Source of the DNA: G965233625 sp965233625
Lineage (GTDB): Bacteria > Planctomycetota > Planctomycetia > Pirellulales > Pirellulaceae
NCBI GenBank assembly: GCA_965233625.1
Contig: OZ247499.1
Location: forward strand, 682,001-746,000
DNA length: 64,000 bases
Direction: 5' to 3'
Shown here: positions 9,096 through 17,144 of the stretch, one piece after another
Layout of the letters: each line of letters starts with the position of its first letter
Numbering within the stretch: the stretch's first letter is position 1
Notes under the pieces: model-generated
What the model was told of the DNA's origin: nothing
The model's database searches: none
What the model saw: the letters and a program-made list of their open reading frames with translations, nothing else
Program-made: the position numbers and the translations under genes

Positions 9096-10109
9096 ATGGC
9101 CGCCATTACACACACAACGAGCCGGAAAAAGCCGTCGGGGGCGATTGTTTTTGGCGGTGTGGCGTTGGGTGTCGCCATTCTGGCGGCGGTGCTGGCAGGC
9201 TGGGCGCCGATCCAGTTTTCGATTGTGACCGTGTTCCTGTTCGCCGGGCCTCATAACTGGTACGAATTCCGCTACTTCCTTTCCCGGATGCCCGCCCGCT
9301 GGGGACCGCGGAAGTATTTCTACGGCCTGGGAATCGCTGGCGCCCTGTTACTTACCGCGGTGATCATTCTGATCCACCTGTTATCGTCCTGGAGTGGAGT
9401 CGAGAACGACGTCCGGCAGGCGTTTGTTTCGGCGTGGGTGACAGCGTTTGTGTTGTGGATCGCAACGCTGATCTGGATGCGCGGGCGGGAACGGCGTGGC
9501 CGCGACTGGTCTTGGATCTGGGCGGTGGCCTGTTTCGTGATTGCTGCCGCGTGGATCTTCCCGCAGCAGTGGTATATGGGGCTGGTGTACCTGCACCCGC
9601 TGATCGCGATCTGCTACCTCCAACGCGAACTCAGGCGCCACCGGCCGCGATGGCTGCCGGCGTTTTACGCTGTGTTGTGCTGCGTTCCGTTACTGATCGG
9701 CGTGCTTTACTGGCGTCTTGCGCATGCAGCCGACCTGCCGGTGGAGGACGATCTATCGTGGCGGATTTCTCAGCACGCAGGGGCCGGCGTGTTTGCGGGC
9801 GTTAGTTCGCACTTTCTGGTGGCGACGCATACCTTTCTAGAGATGCTGCATTACGCGATCTGGCTGGGCGTTATCCCGCTGCTGACCGTGGGCGCGAGGC
9901 CGTGGGAAAAGATTGAAAGCACGCCGATTGCCAAAAAGAGCATCCACTGGCGCTGGGCGGTGCGTTGCGTTGTTTTCGGCGGAGCGGCAGCGGTGCTGCT
10001 GTTGTGGGGCAGCTTTTCGCTCGATTACACCACAACGCGCGACATCTATTTCACCGTGGCAATGGTGCATGTGCTTGCCGAGTTTCCGTTCCTGATCGGC
10101 ACAGTCTGA
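9096..10109 (+). CDS. Polytopic membrane protein with conserved intramembrane histidines, function unknown
   Basis: 337 residues with about nine hydrophobic segments (roughly 17-52, 77-98, 110-125, 140-172, 188-208, 250-265, 287-305 and 315-335). Histidines fall in or beside helices: AGPHNWYEFRYFL near 52, THTFLEMLHYAIWLG near 240-250, and MVHVLAEFPFLI near 327. Spaced membrane histidines of this kind occur in metal-dependent membrane oxygenases such as the Brp/Blh family, but I do not recognise the family with confidence. The start ATG follows a stretch without a strong Shine-Dalgarno. The next gene starts 18 bases downstream, so the two may be co-transcribed. Confidence 0.75.
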   Translation: MAAITHTTSRKKPSGAIVFGGVALGVAILAAVLAGWAPIQFSIVTVFLFAGPHNWYEFRYFLSRMPARWGPRKYFYGLGIAGALLLTAVIILIHLLSSWSGVENDVRQAFVSAWVTAFVLWIATLIWMRGRERRGRDWSWIWAVACFVIAAAWIFPQQWYMGLVYLHPLIAICYLQRELRRHRPRWLPAFYAVLCCVPLLIGVLYWRLAHAADLPVEDDLSWRISQHAGAGVFAGVSSHFLVATHTFLEMLHYAIWLGVIPLLTVGARPWEKIESTPIAKKSIHWRWAVRCVVFGGAAAVLLLWGSFSLDYTTTRDIYFTVAMVHVLAEFPFLIGTV

Positions 10110-10127
10110 CTTCTCGCATTTATCTTT

Positions 10128-11126
10128 ATGATCTCGACCCGCGAAGCCTTCCTCGATCAGATTCTGGCCCGTCCAGATGACGACACGCCACGCCTGATCT
10201 TCGCCGACTGGCTGGAAGAACACGGCGACCCCCGCGGCGAATTTATCCGTCTGCAATGCCAACTTGCGCGCGATGAAGGTGCGGATGATGCGGTGGCGAA
10301 ACGCGTTGCTGAGTTACTGCGGCAGCATCAGGATGAATGGTTGCAGGACGTGAAGCCGTCTTTACGCAGTGGTTTACGTTTCGAGCGCGGTTTCGTTGCC
10401 GGATGGTCGGTGTGGATGGTGGAAATGCCGGTCCATTCGGACGCGATCTTCCGCACGGCGCCGTTGCTGCGGTGGGTCGAACTCCACCAGCACATGGCGA
10501 GCAGCGTCGCCGTTATGGTCGCGGAACAGATCGCCAACACGCCGCTGCTTCAAAACCTCGAAGAGCTACGTCTGGACGGCGCCTTTACCAGCGCGGCGGA
10601 GGCAGCGATTCTTAGTTCTGCGTACCTGGACAAATTGCAATCGCTGGTGATTCACGATGGAAACTCGCTCGACACCCGGCTGCTGGTCCGCGATGGAAGT
10701 TTTTCACGGCTTCAATCGTTAGACATCCGGGGCTGCAACATCAGAGATCAGGGCGCCCAGAACATTGCGGGCGCCCGTTGTTTTCCATCGCTTGAATCAT
10801 TGCGGTTGAGTGGAAACAACCTGACCGCTTCCGGCGTACGGGCCATCGTCCGGGCGCACCGGCTGGATCGCGTTTCCGCACTCGATCTTAGCAATAACAA
10901 TACGGGTGACGACGGCGCCCTAGCAATCGCGGCGACGGCAGCTTCCAGTCGTTTCCGCTGGTTAAGCCTGGCTCATACAGGCATCACCGACATCAGCGCG
11001 GGTCCAATGGCGCATGCCGGGCCGTTGAGCCAGCTGGAACATCTGGATCTGCGTGGCAATCCCGCCATCACGCAATCTATCCGCGAGCAGTTACGCAGCC
11101 GTTATGGTGATAGACTGTTGCTGTAA
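10128..11126 (+). CDS. TIGR02996 domain protein with leucine-rich repeats
   Basis: 332 residues. The first 45 residues are a textbook TIGR02996 domain: FLDQILARPDDDTPRLIFADWLEEHGDPRGEFIRLQ. This repeat-companion domain is largely confined to planctomycetes. From about residue 140 the protein has ribonuclease-inhibitor-type leucine-rich repeats (LESLRLSGNNLTASGVRAI, VSALDLSNNNTGDDGALAI, FRWLSLAHTGITDISAGPM, LEHLDLRGNPAIT). There is no signal peptide, so it is cytoplasmic. It is probably a protein-interaction module; no enzymatic motif is visible. It follows the membrane protein by 18 bases and precedes a DUF58 gene by 33 bases. Confidence 0.9.
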   Translation: MISTREAFLDQILARPDDDTPRLIFADWLEEHGDPRGEFIRLQCQLARDEGADDAVAKRVAELLRQHQDEWLQDVKPSLRSGLRFERGFVAGWSVWMVEMPVHSDAIFRTAPLLRWVELHQHMASSVAVMVAEQIANTPLLQNLEELRLDGAFTSAAEAAILSSAYLDKLQSLVIHDGNSLDTRLLVRDGSFSRLQSLDIRGCNIRDQGAQNIAGARCFPSLESLRLSGNNLTASGVRAIVRAHRLDRVSALDLSNNNTGDDGALAIAATAASSRFRWLSLAHTGITDISAGPMAHAGPLSQLEHLDLRGNPAITQSIREQLRSRYGDRLLL

Positions 11127-11159
11127 GACTCACAGGGATGTTGAAGAAGGAACGCGGCG

Positions 11160-12053
11160 ATGAGTGCGGAAAAATATCTGAAGCCTGAGGTCATCAACCA
11201 GATAAAACGTCTGGACCTGCGTGCGCAGTTTGTGGTGAAGGGATTTATGCAGGGCTTGCACGCCAGCCCGTTTCATGGCTTCTCTGTCGAATTTAGTGAA
11301 CACCGCCGCTACGCCCCCGGTGACGATCCCAAAGACATTGACTGGCTGGTCTATGCCAAGACCGATAAGTATTACGTGAAAAAGTTCGAGGCTGAGACCA
11401 ACATCACCGGCTATCTGGTGATGGACCTCAGCCAGAGCATGGACTACACGTACTCGCAGGAACTGACGAAGTTTGACTACGCGATCTGCCTGGCCGCATC
11501 GCTGGCCTATCTAATGGTGCAGCAGCAGGATCCGGTCGGGCTGGTCACGTTTGACGAGAAGATCCGCGCGAGTCTGCCGCCGCGTTCCAAGCGTTCGCAC
11601 CTCGGCTCGGTGCTCTCGCTGCTGTCCGGCCTGAAGCCGCAAGGCGCGACCGATGTCGCACGCAGCCTGGGGCAACTGGCCGCCATGTTGAAGCACCGCA
11701 GCCTCGTCATGCTTTTCTCAGATCTGCTGACCGATCCGGAGCCCGTAATGAAATCGCTCCGTCAGTTACGGCATGGCGGCCATGATGTAATTCTGTTTCA
11801 TGTGCTTGACGAAGCGGAAGTTTCGTTTCCCTTTGATGGAATGGTGGACCTGGAAGAACCAGAGTCCAGCCAGCGGCTGCAGGTCGACGGCACAAGCTTC
11901 CGCCCGGACTATGTCGAAGCCATCGAAGCATTCCGGCAGGACTACCGCCGCGAGTGTTTTAAGAGCGGCGTTGACTACGTCATGCTGGACACCAGCATGC
12001 AATTTGACAAAGCGCTGCTTGAGTATCTGCAAAGCCGCCGTTCCAGGTGTTAG
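11160..12053 (+). CDS. DUF58 domain protein (stand-alone, vWA-like)
   Basis: 297 residues, preceded by a purine-rich site (AAGAAGGAACG). It contains the DUF58 core HRRYAPGDDPKDIDWLVYAKTDKYYVKKFEAE (about 42-77), followed by a vWA-like metal-site region (VMDLSQSMDY) and VGLVTFDEKIRASLPP. It has no membrane helices, unlike the second DUF58 protein of this window (33907-35139). DUF58 proteins usually act with MoxR AAA+ ATPases, probably in folding or metal insertion. No moxR gene is adjacent here, so the partner may be encoded elsewhere, possibly at 32972. Confidence 0.92.
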   Translation: MSAEKYLKPEVINQIKRLDLRAQFVVKGFMQGLHASPFHGFSVEFSEHRRYAPGDDPKDIDWLVYAKTDKYYVKKFEAETNITGYLVMDLSQSMDYTYSQELTKFDYAICLAASLAYLMVQQQDPVGLVTFDEKIRASLPPRSKRSHLGSVLSLLSGLKPQGATDVARSLGQLAAMLKHRSLVMLFSDLLTDPEPVMKSLRQLRHGGHDVILFHVLDEAEVSFPFDGMVDLEEPESSQRLQVDGTSFRPDYVEAIEAFRQDYRRECFKSGVDYVMLDTSMQFDKALLEYLQSRRSRC

Positions 12054-12139
12054 CGCGTGCAGCGTGTACTTGAAGCAATCGTCTGCTGCTTCTAGACTTC
12101 TGCTTTACTCTTCATCCCTCCTGACGACGGAATGCACTC

Positions 12140-13132
12140 ATGGAGCGGCGTTTTATCAATCAATTTGGCGAACGCGAAAACGTAGAGCAGGTTTTTCTAG
12201 CCGGCGAGAAGCAACTCCGGGCTAACCGTAACGGCAATCTCTACCTACAGATGCGGCTGTCCGACCGCACGGGTTCGTTAACCGCGATGATGTGGAACGC
12301 GAGCGATCAGGTCTATCAGAAATTCGAGAACGGCGACTACCTGAAAGTTCAGGGCGCCACGCAGCACTACAACGGTTCGATGCAGATGATCGTCAACCGG
12401 TTCGATAAAGTCGATCCGGGCACGGTTAACGAAGCCGACTTTGTCACGCTGGCGTCATCGGAAGTGGATCAGTACGCCAGCCGGCTGAGTGAACTGTTGC
12501 GCAGCGTCTCCGACCCGGCGCTGCGGAATCTTGCCGAGTGCTTTCTGATGGACGAAAGCTTCATGAGCAAGTTCAGCCGGGCGCCGGCAGGGGTGAAGAA
12601 CCATCATGCGTATCACGGCGGCCTACTGGAGCATGTGGTCAGCCTGATGGAGCTGGCCGCACTCACGGCGCCACGCTACAGCAAGCTGAACCGCGACATC
12701 ATGCTGCTAGGCGCCTTCCTGCACGATATGGGTAAGATTGACGAGCTGACCTACGAACGCGATCTGGGCTACAGCGATGAAGGTCAGATGATCGGGCATC
12801 TAGTTATCGGCGTGAGCATTCTGGATGAGAAGATTCGCGAAGCGGAAAAACTTGCCGGTGAGCCCTTCCCGCCGGAACTGGCAATGCAGCTGAAACACAT
12901 CATCGTCAGTCATCACGGCACCCATGAATTCGGCAGCCCCAAAGTGCCCATGACGCTGGAAGCCGTTGCATTGCATTACCTGGATAACCTCGACGCCAAA
13001 ATGCACAGCTTCGGACAGTTGATTGACGACGATCCCAACACGGATAGCAACTGGACGCCCTACCAGGCGAATATCGGCCGCAAAATCTACAAAGGACAGC
13101 AGGCAGCCAGTCCGGGCGACTCCGAAGCCTAA
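12140..13132 (+). CDS. 3'-5' exoribonuclease, YhaM family (OB fold plus HD domain)
   Basis: 330 residues. The N-terminal OB-fold (about 15-95) has the pattern RNGNLYLQMRLSDRTGSLTAMMWN, typical of YhaM/CBF1 nucleic-acid binding. The HD phosphohydrolase domain (about 155-290) has HHAYHGGLLEHVVSLMELA, then LLGAFLHDMGKIDEL with the HD pair, and a later conserved HHG (IVSHHGTHEFGSP). In Bacillus YhaM trims RNA 3' ends and also degrades DNA with Mn2+. Length and domain order match the family. It is 86 bases downstream of the DUF58 gene. Confidence 0.9.
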   Translation: MERRFINQFGERENVEQVFLAGEKQLRANRNGNLYLQMRLSDRTGSLTAMMWNASDQVYQKFENGDYLKVQGATQHYNGSMQMIVNRFDKVDPGTVNEADFVTLASSEVDQYASRLSELLRSVSDPALRNLAECFLMDESFMSKFSRAPAGVKNHHAYHGGLLEHVVSLMELAALTAPRYSKLNRDIMLLGAFLHDMGKIDELTYERDLGYSDEGQMIGHLVIGVSILDEKIREAEKLAGEPFPPELAMQLKHIIVSHHGTHEFGSPKVPMTLEAVALHYLDNLDAKMHSFGQLIDDDPNTDSNWTPYQANIGRKIYKGQQAASPGDSEA

Positions 13133-13213
13133 GCGGTAAATCGCGTGATGCAACTCACAACGGATGCATTGTGATCCGGTTATGCTGAGGCGAGTCAACT
13201 TCGCCCGCAAACC

Positions 13214-14416
13214 ATGAAGCCCACCATGCACCATCTCCGCACAACGCTTGCCGCGATTTCGTTCGCGTTTCTCGTCATCACTACTTTCATGCCGCTTGCC
13301 GCGGCGCCTGGCGACCCGGTAGCCGTGCGGTGCTGGCCGGATGGCGGGGTTTCAGTAGAGACACACTGGGGCTTTATCGTTGCCATCGACGCGGCGAAAG
13401 ACAAAGTCGGCGCCAAGCCTGCCGATGCTGCCGTGGCGACGGGTCAGCAGGTGAACCACGTTCTGACCCGGCTGCCCAATGAGAAGCAGCCAGTGTGGCT
13501 ATCGACGGACAAATTCAACCGAATTGACGCCAACGCGGTGTCCGTCCGTTGTGTGAAGCAGCACGGACTTTCGATGGTCGTGGTGGAAGCAGACGGCGTT
13601 CGCATCGCGAAAGGCACATGGGGAGCTGCGGATGAAAACAAAGCGGAGGATGCTGCGGGCGGACTGACCGTTGATGTATTGCTGCTGACTTCGAACGGCG
13701 CGAAGGAGCTGAATAGCGACGCATTGGCAACCGCCGTCAAGCGTTTGCAGCCCCATACGGTCATTCTCAGCAACGGCGTCGCTGGCCCTTCCAAAGACGC
13801 CGTCGCTTCGTTCGCGCGCAAAATTGGCGCCGGTAAAGCCGCGACGCAGATTGCGCACAACACGGTTGCGGTTTCTCAGTTAAAAACGCGGCCCAAGTCA
13901 GTCCGGCTGCTCACCGTGGGAACCTCGCCCTGGAAGATGCCTGCGGAACTGGCGAAGGAATTTGAGGCGATGGAAAAAGCATCGCGGGATTCGCAGAAGG
14001 TGTTTGCCGACCTTTCAGTGAACCAGTTGAACTTCAAGCCATCCAACGGCACGCATACGCCGCGCTGGAATGCAGAGCACATGATGGGCAGGCAGTTGCT
14101 GTTCTTCTCGCAGATATATAACCAGCAGGACCCGGCAATTCCAGTGATGGATCTGAACCCGAAGCAGATGCCCAAGGATTACGTCTTCGCCCATCCCACG
14201 TGGACTGGCGTCGAGGAGGCTCAGCAGATGCAACGTGTCAGCGACTTCACCCGGCGTTTTGCATACCTGCTTGACGGGGTGGAGCTGAACCAGCGGGCGC
14301 CGGGCAGCCGTTGGCCGTCGCTGCTTGCGTTGTTGCGGCAGATGCAGCGGCATTACGGGGAACATACCGCCAACACGGTGAAAAAGTTTTCGCTGCCTGA
14401 CTTTCCCAGGAAGTAA
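13214..14416 (+). CDS. Exported two-part protein with C-terminal DinB-like helical domain
   Basis: 400 residues. A hydrophobic signal peptide (about 8-34) is followed by a region (40-230) that recalls metallo-beta-lactamase-like strands (VDVLLLTSNGAKELNSDAL, LQPHTVILSNGVAGPSKDAV) without an HxHxDH motif. Residues about 255-395 look like a DinB four-helix bundle: LNFKPSNGTHTPRWNAEHMMGRQL in one helix and LRQMQRHYGEHTANTVKKF in the last, giving the His residues of a metal site. DinB-fold enzymes are metal-dependent transferases or hydrolases; export to the periplasm is unusual for that fold but recurs in planctomycetes. Substrate unknown. Confidence 0.75.
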   Translation: MKPTMHHLRTTLAAISFAFLVITTFMPLAAAPGDPVAVRCWPDGGVSVETHWGFIVAIDAAKDKVGAKPADAAVATGQQVNHVLTRLPNEKQPVWLSTDKFNRIDANAVSVRCVKQHGLSMVVVEADGVRIAKGTWGAADENKAEDAAGGLTVDVLLLTSNGAKELNSDALATAVKRLQPHTVILSNGVAGPSKDAVASFARKIGAGKAATQIAHNTVAVSQLKTRPKSVRLLTVGTSPWKMPAELAKEFEAMEKASRDSQKVFADLSVNQLNFKPSNGTHTPRWNAEHMMGRQLLFFSQIYNQQDPAIPVMDLNPKQMPKDYVFAHPTWTGVEEAQQMQRVSDFTRRFAYLLDGVELNQRAPGSRWPSLLALLRQMQRHYGEHTANTVKKFSLPDFPRK

Positions 14417-14505
14417 AACGGCTGCCAAAGGGTTTGGCCTGCTGCATTCTAAGGCTATGCTGACAATAGAAACCTTGTCCGGCACGCCTATCTGGTTGCA
14501 GCAGC

Positions 14506-15201
14506 ATGGCGATCATTATTGATGGTTACAACCTTCTGAATGTCTGCGGAGTCTTCCCCAGCGGTGGCGGCCCTAGCACACTTGAACGCGCGCGGTATGC
14601 GTTGCTGAACTTCCTGGTCAACGTCGTTCCAGAAGAGGAAATCACCCGCACGACCGTTGTTTTCGACGCTGCCAACGCCCCGCCAGGCCTCGAACGTGTG
14701 CGAAGTTACCGTGGCATCACGGTGCGGTTTGCAGCGGAGTTTTCTGAGGCGGACGATTTAATCGAGATTCTGATCCGGCAGGATTCTTCGCCCAAGCAGT
14801 TGACGGTCGTATCCAGCGATCACCGCCTACAACGCGCCGCCCGCCGTCGCAAAGCAACACCTGTCGATAGCGAAATCTGGTACGAGCGGATGCTCCGCGG
14901 GCAACCTACGCAGGCGCCGCTGGAACCAGGCAAACCGCCGGCGCCGCTCACAGCGGAAGAAGTCGAGAAGTGGCTGGAAACCTTCGGCAACTTCGATCCG
15001 TCGGACGCCTTCGACAAGTCGGACCAGTCGCGGTTCTCCGCCAGCGACTCGGCGCCGCCTGACGAAAACCAGGATGCTGAGGACCAACCGGAGAACGAAA
15101 TCGTTGAAGACGAGCGCGACGCTTTCAACCGCCGCGCGGAAGAACTCTTTGAAGGGTTCCCGCCCGGCTATGGGGAAGACATCACGCCTGATGATGTGTA
15201 A
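14506..15201 (+). CDS. NYN domain RNase-like protein (YacP-like)
   Basis: 231 residues. The N-terminus MAIIIDGYNLL is the diagnostic first acidic motif of NYN (PIN-like) nucleases, and further acidic residues (VVFDAANAP, FSEADDLIEIL, VVSSDHRLQRAARRR) complete a YacP-like core of about 140 residues. In Bacillus the homologue Rae1/YacP cuts mRNA in a ribosome-dependent way. The C-terminal 90 residues are acidic and low in complexity (DPSDAFDKSDQSRF, DENQDAEDQPENEIVEDERD). It converges with the radical SAM gene on the other strand, with a 6-base gap and no evident terminator. Confidence 0.88.
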   Translation: MAIIIDGYNLLNVCGVFPSGGGPSTLERARYALLNFLVNVVPEEEITRTTVVFDAANAPPGLERVRSYRGITVRFAAEFSEADDLIEILIRQDSSPKQLTVVSSDHRLQRAARRRKATPVDSEIWYERMLRGQPTQAPLEPGKPPAPLTAEEVEKWLETFGNFDPSDAFDKSDQSRFSASDSAPPDENQDAEDQPENEIVEDERDAFNRRAEELFEGFPPGYGEDITPDDV

Positions 15202-15207
15202 CAGGCG

Positions 15208-17040
15208 CTAGGTCGCATCGGCCATGGCGTCTAACTGCAGCACGCTGCGGGTCTGCTCTTTCTCCAGGAACGTGCGGCCGTATTTGACGTTTACGTGGTC
15301 CCACGGCAGCTTGTCGCCAAGCTCATAGGGCTGGTGCAAGGCGGTATCGATATCGACGTCGAGGTCTTTCATCGCCTGCCACCAGCGGTCTGCTTTGAAT
15401 TCTTCCGACCAGCTGTCCATCCGGGCGCCACGTTTCCAGGCAAGTTCGATCACATCGCCAATGCGCCGGTCACCCCGGCTGATGATGCCCTCTAACAGAC
15501 TGGTTTCGATGTTATGACGCTTCAGCGATACACTGCGTAGTGATTTCTTCTGGAACAGGTATTCATGCGCCCATTCAAAATACTCGGGCTTCTGCATGCC
15601 GTTCCACTGATACGGCGTGTGAGCCTTGGGCACAAAGTTGGATACGCTCGCTGTCACCTTCGCATAGCGGCCGCGTTCCTCTTTGCCGATGCGGGCGATC
15701 GTCTCAGCCATCTCAATAATGCCATCGAGGTCCACAGGGCGTTCGCCCGGCAGACCGCACATGAAGTACAGCTTGACGCTTTCAAAGTTATTGCGGAACG
15801 CGACGCGGCAGCCTTCGTACAAATCTTCGTTCTTGATTTTCTTACGGATCTGTTCACGCATGTCGTCGCGTGCTACTTCCGGCGCAAGCGTCAAACTGCT
15901 GCGACGGCGATTTCCGATCAGTTCGGCAATGCTGCGCAACTGTTCGTTCACTCGCAGACTCGGAACGGAGATGTTCACGCCCATGGGCAGGAACACGCGT
16001 TTGAGTTCGTGCACCAGTTCTTCAAAGTGCGGATAGTCGCTACTCGAAAGCGAAAGAATGGAAATCTCGTTGAAGCCCGTATTGCGGTACGTCTCTAAGG
16101 CGCCATCCACAATGGTCTTCACACTGCGGACGCGCAGCGGGCGTTTGATGACGGTGCTCTGGCAGAAACGGCATTGCCACGGGCAGCCGCGCATGATCTC
16201 GATGGCGATGCGTTCGTGCACCGTCTCTACATACGGCACGATTGGCCTAGTGGGGATCGGCAGCCCGTCTAGATCCGCAATCACAGATGGCTCAATCGTC
16301 TCAGGCGCTTCGGAGCGGGTGCGGTTTAACGCTGCCAACCGGCCGTTGCGGTATTCAGGTTCATAGAACCGCGGTGCGTAGGCGAAGGGAAGTTGTGCGG
16401 CCATACGCAGCAACATCTCTTCGCGTTGTTTCACGCCCGCTTCACCTGTGAGCAGGCCGCCACGCGACTGGCATTCTTCTTTAAGCTCGATCCAGAGGTC
16501 ACAGATCCTCGGCAGGCTCGGCTCTCCGTCGCCGGTGACAAACAGGTCAATGAACTTCGCCATCGGTTCGGGGTTCTGCGTGCACGGGCCGCCCGCGATG
16601 ACCAGCGGATCGTGCATCGTGCGTTTCACACCATGCAGTGGAATACCGCCCAGATCCAGCATCGTAAGCACGTTCGGCGCGCCGATTTCATACTGGAGAG
16701 AAAAACCAAGCACGTCGAAATCGCTTAAAGGCGTGAATGTCTCCAGCGAATACAACGGCAGCCGGTTATTACGCAACTGCTTCTCCATGTCGGGCCAGGG
16801 CGTGAACGCGCGTTCGCACACCCAGTCTTCACGTTCGTTGATCAACGTGTAGAGGACTTGCAGTCCGACGTGGCTCATGCCGATGGTGTACGCATCGGGG
16901 AACGCCATGCACAGCCTGCCACGCATCTGACGATGGTCTTTGCGGATCAGATTTAATTCACCGCCCATGTATTGGGCGGGGGTCTGCACGTTGGGCAAAA
17001 TCCGCGAAACAAGGGTGTCTTTAAGCGTTTGATTCATCAT
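15208..17040 (-). CDS. TIGR03960 family radical SAM protein
   Basis: 610 residues. An N-terminal B12-binding-like region (about 45-180) has CMAFPDAYTIGMSHVGLQVLY and a late LVIAGGPCTQNPEPMAKFIDLFVTGDGE. The radical SAM core follows, with the CxxxCxxC iron-sulfur motif at C286, C290 and C293 (RGCPWQCRFC). The length and the order of conserved blocks (SYPHFEEL-like region, SLRVNEQLRSIAELIGNRRRSSLTLAPE) match TIGR03960. In many bacteria this protein is fused to or next to a TIGR03936 domain protein; here that partner is not seen. Function is not established, though tRNA or ribosome-linked modification has been suggested. GGAG lies 10 bases before the start. Confidence 0.9.
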   Translation of the reverse strand: MMNQTLKDTLVSRILPNVQTPAQYMGGELNLIRKDHRQMRGRLCMAFPDAYTIGMSHVGLQVLYTLINEREDWVCERAFTPWPDMEKQLRNNRLPLYSLETFTPLSDFDVLGFSLQYEIGAPNVLTMLDLGGIPLHGVKRTMHDPLVIAGGPCTQNPEPMAKFIDLFVTGDGEPSLPRICDLWIELKEECQSRGGLLTGEAGVKQREEMLLRMAAQLPFAYAPRFYEPEYRNGRLAALNRTRSEAPETIEPSVIADLDGLPIPTRPIVPYVETVHERIAIEIMRGCPWQCRFCQSTVIKRPLRVRSVKTIVDGALETYRNTGFNEISILSLSSSDYPHFEELVHELKRVFLPMGVNISVPSLRVNEQLRSIAELIGNRRRSSLTLAPEVARDDMREQIRKKIKNEDLYEGCRVAFRNNFESVKLYFMCGLPGERPVDLDGIIEMAETIARIGKEERGRYAKVTASVSNFVPKAHTPYQWNGMQKPEYFEWAHEYLFQKKSLRSVSLKRHNIETSLLEGIISRGDRRIGDVIELAWKRGARMDSWSEEFKADRWWQAMKDLDVDIDTALHQPYELGDKLPWDHVNVKYGRTFLEKEQTRSVLQLDAMADAT

Positions 17041-17144
17041 GATTGTGTTTCTCCATAAACTGCTTGCAACAGCTTTGATGCGCTACGCAGATGCTCCATC
17101 GTAGTTTGCCGCGGGCCATTTGAATAGCGTTGCGGCAGCAGCTG

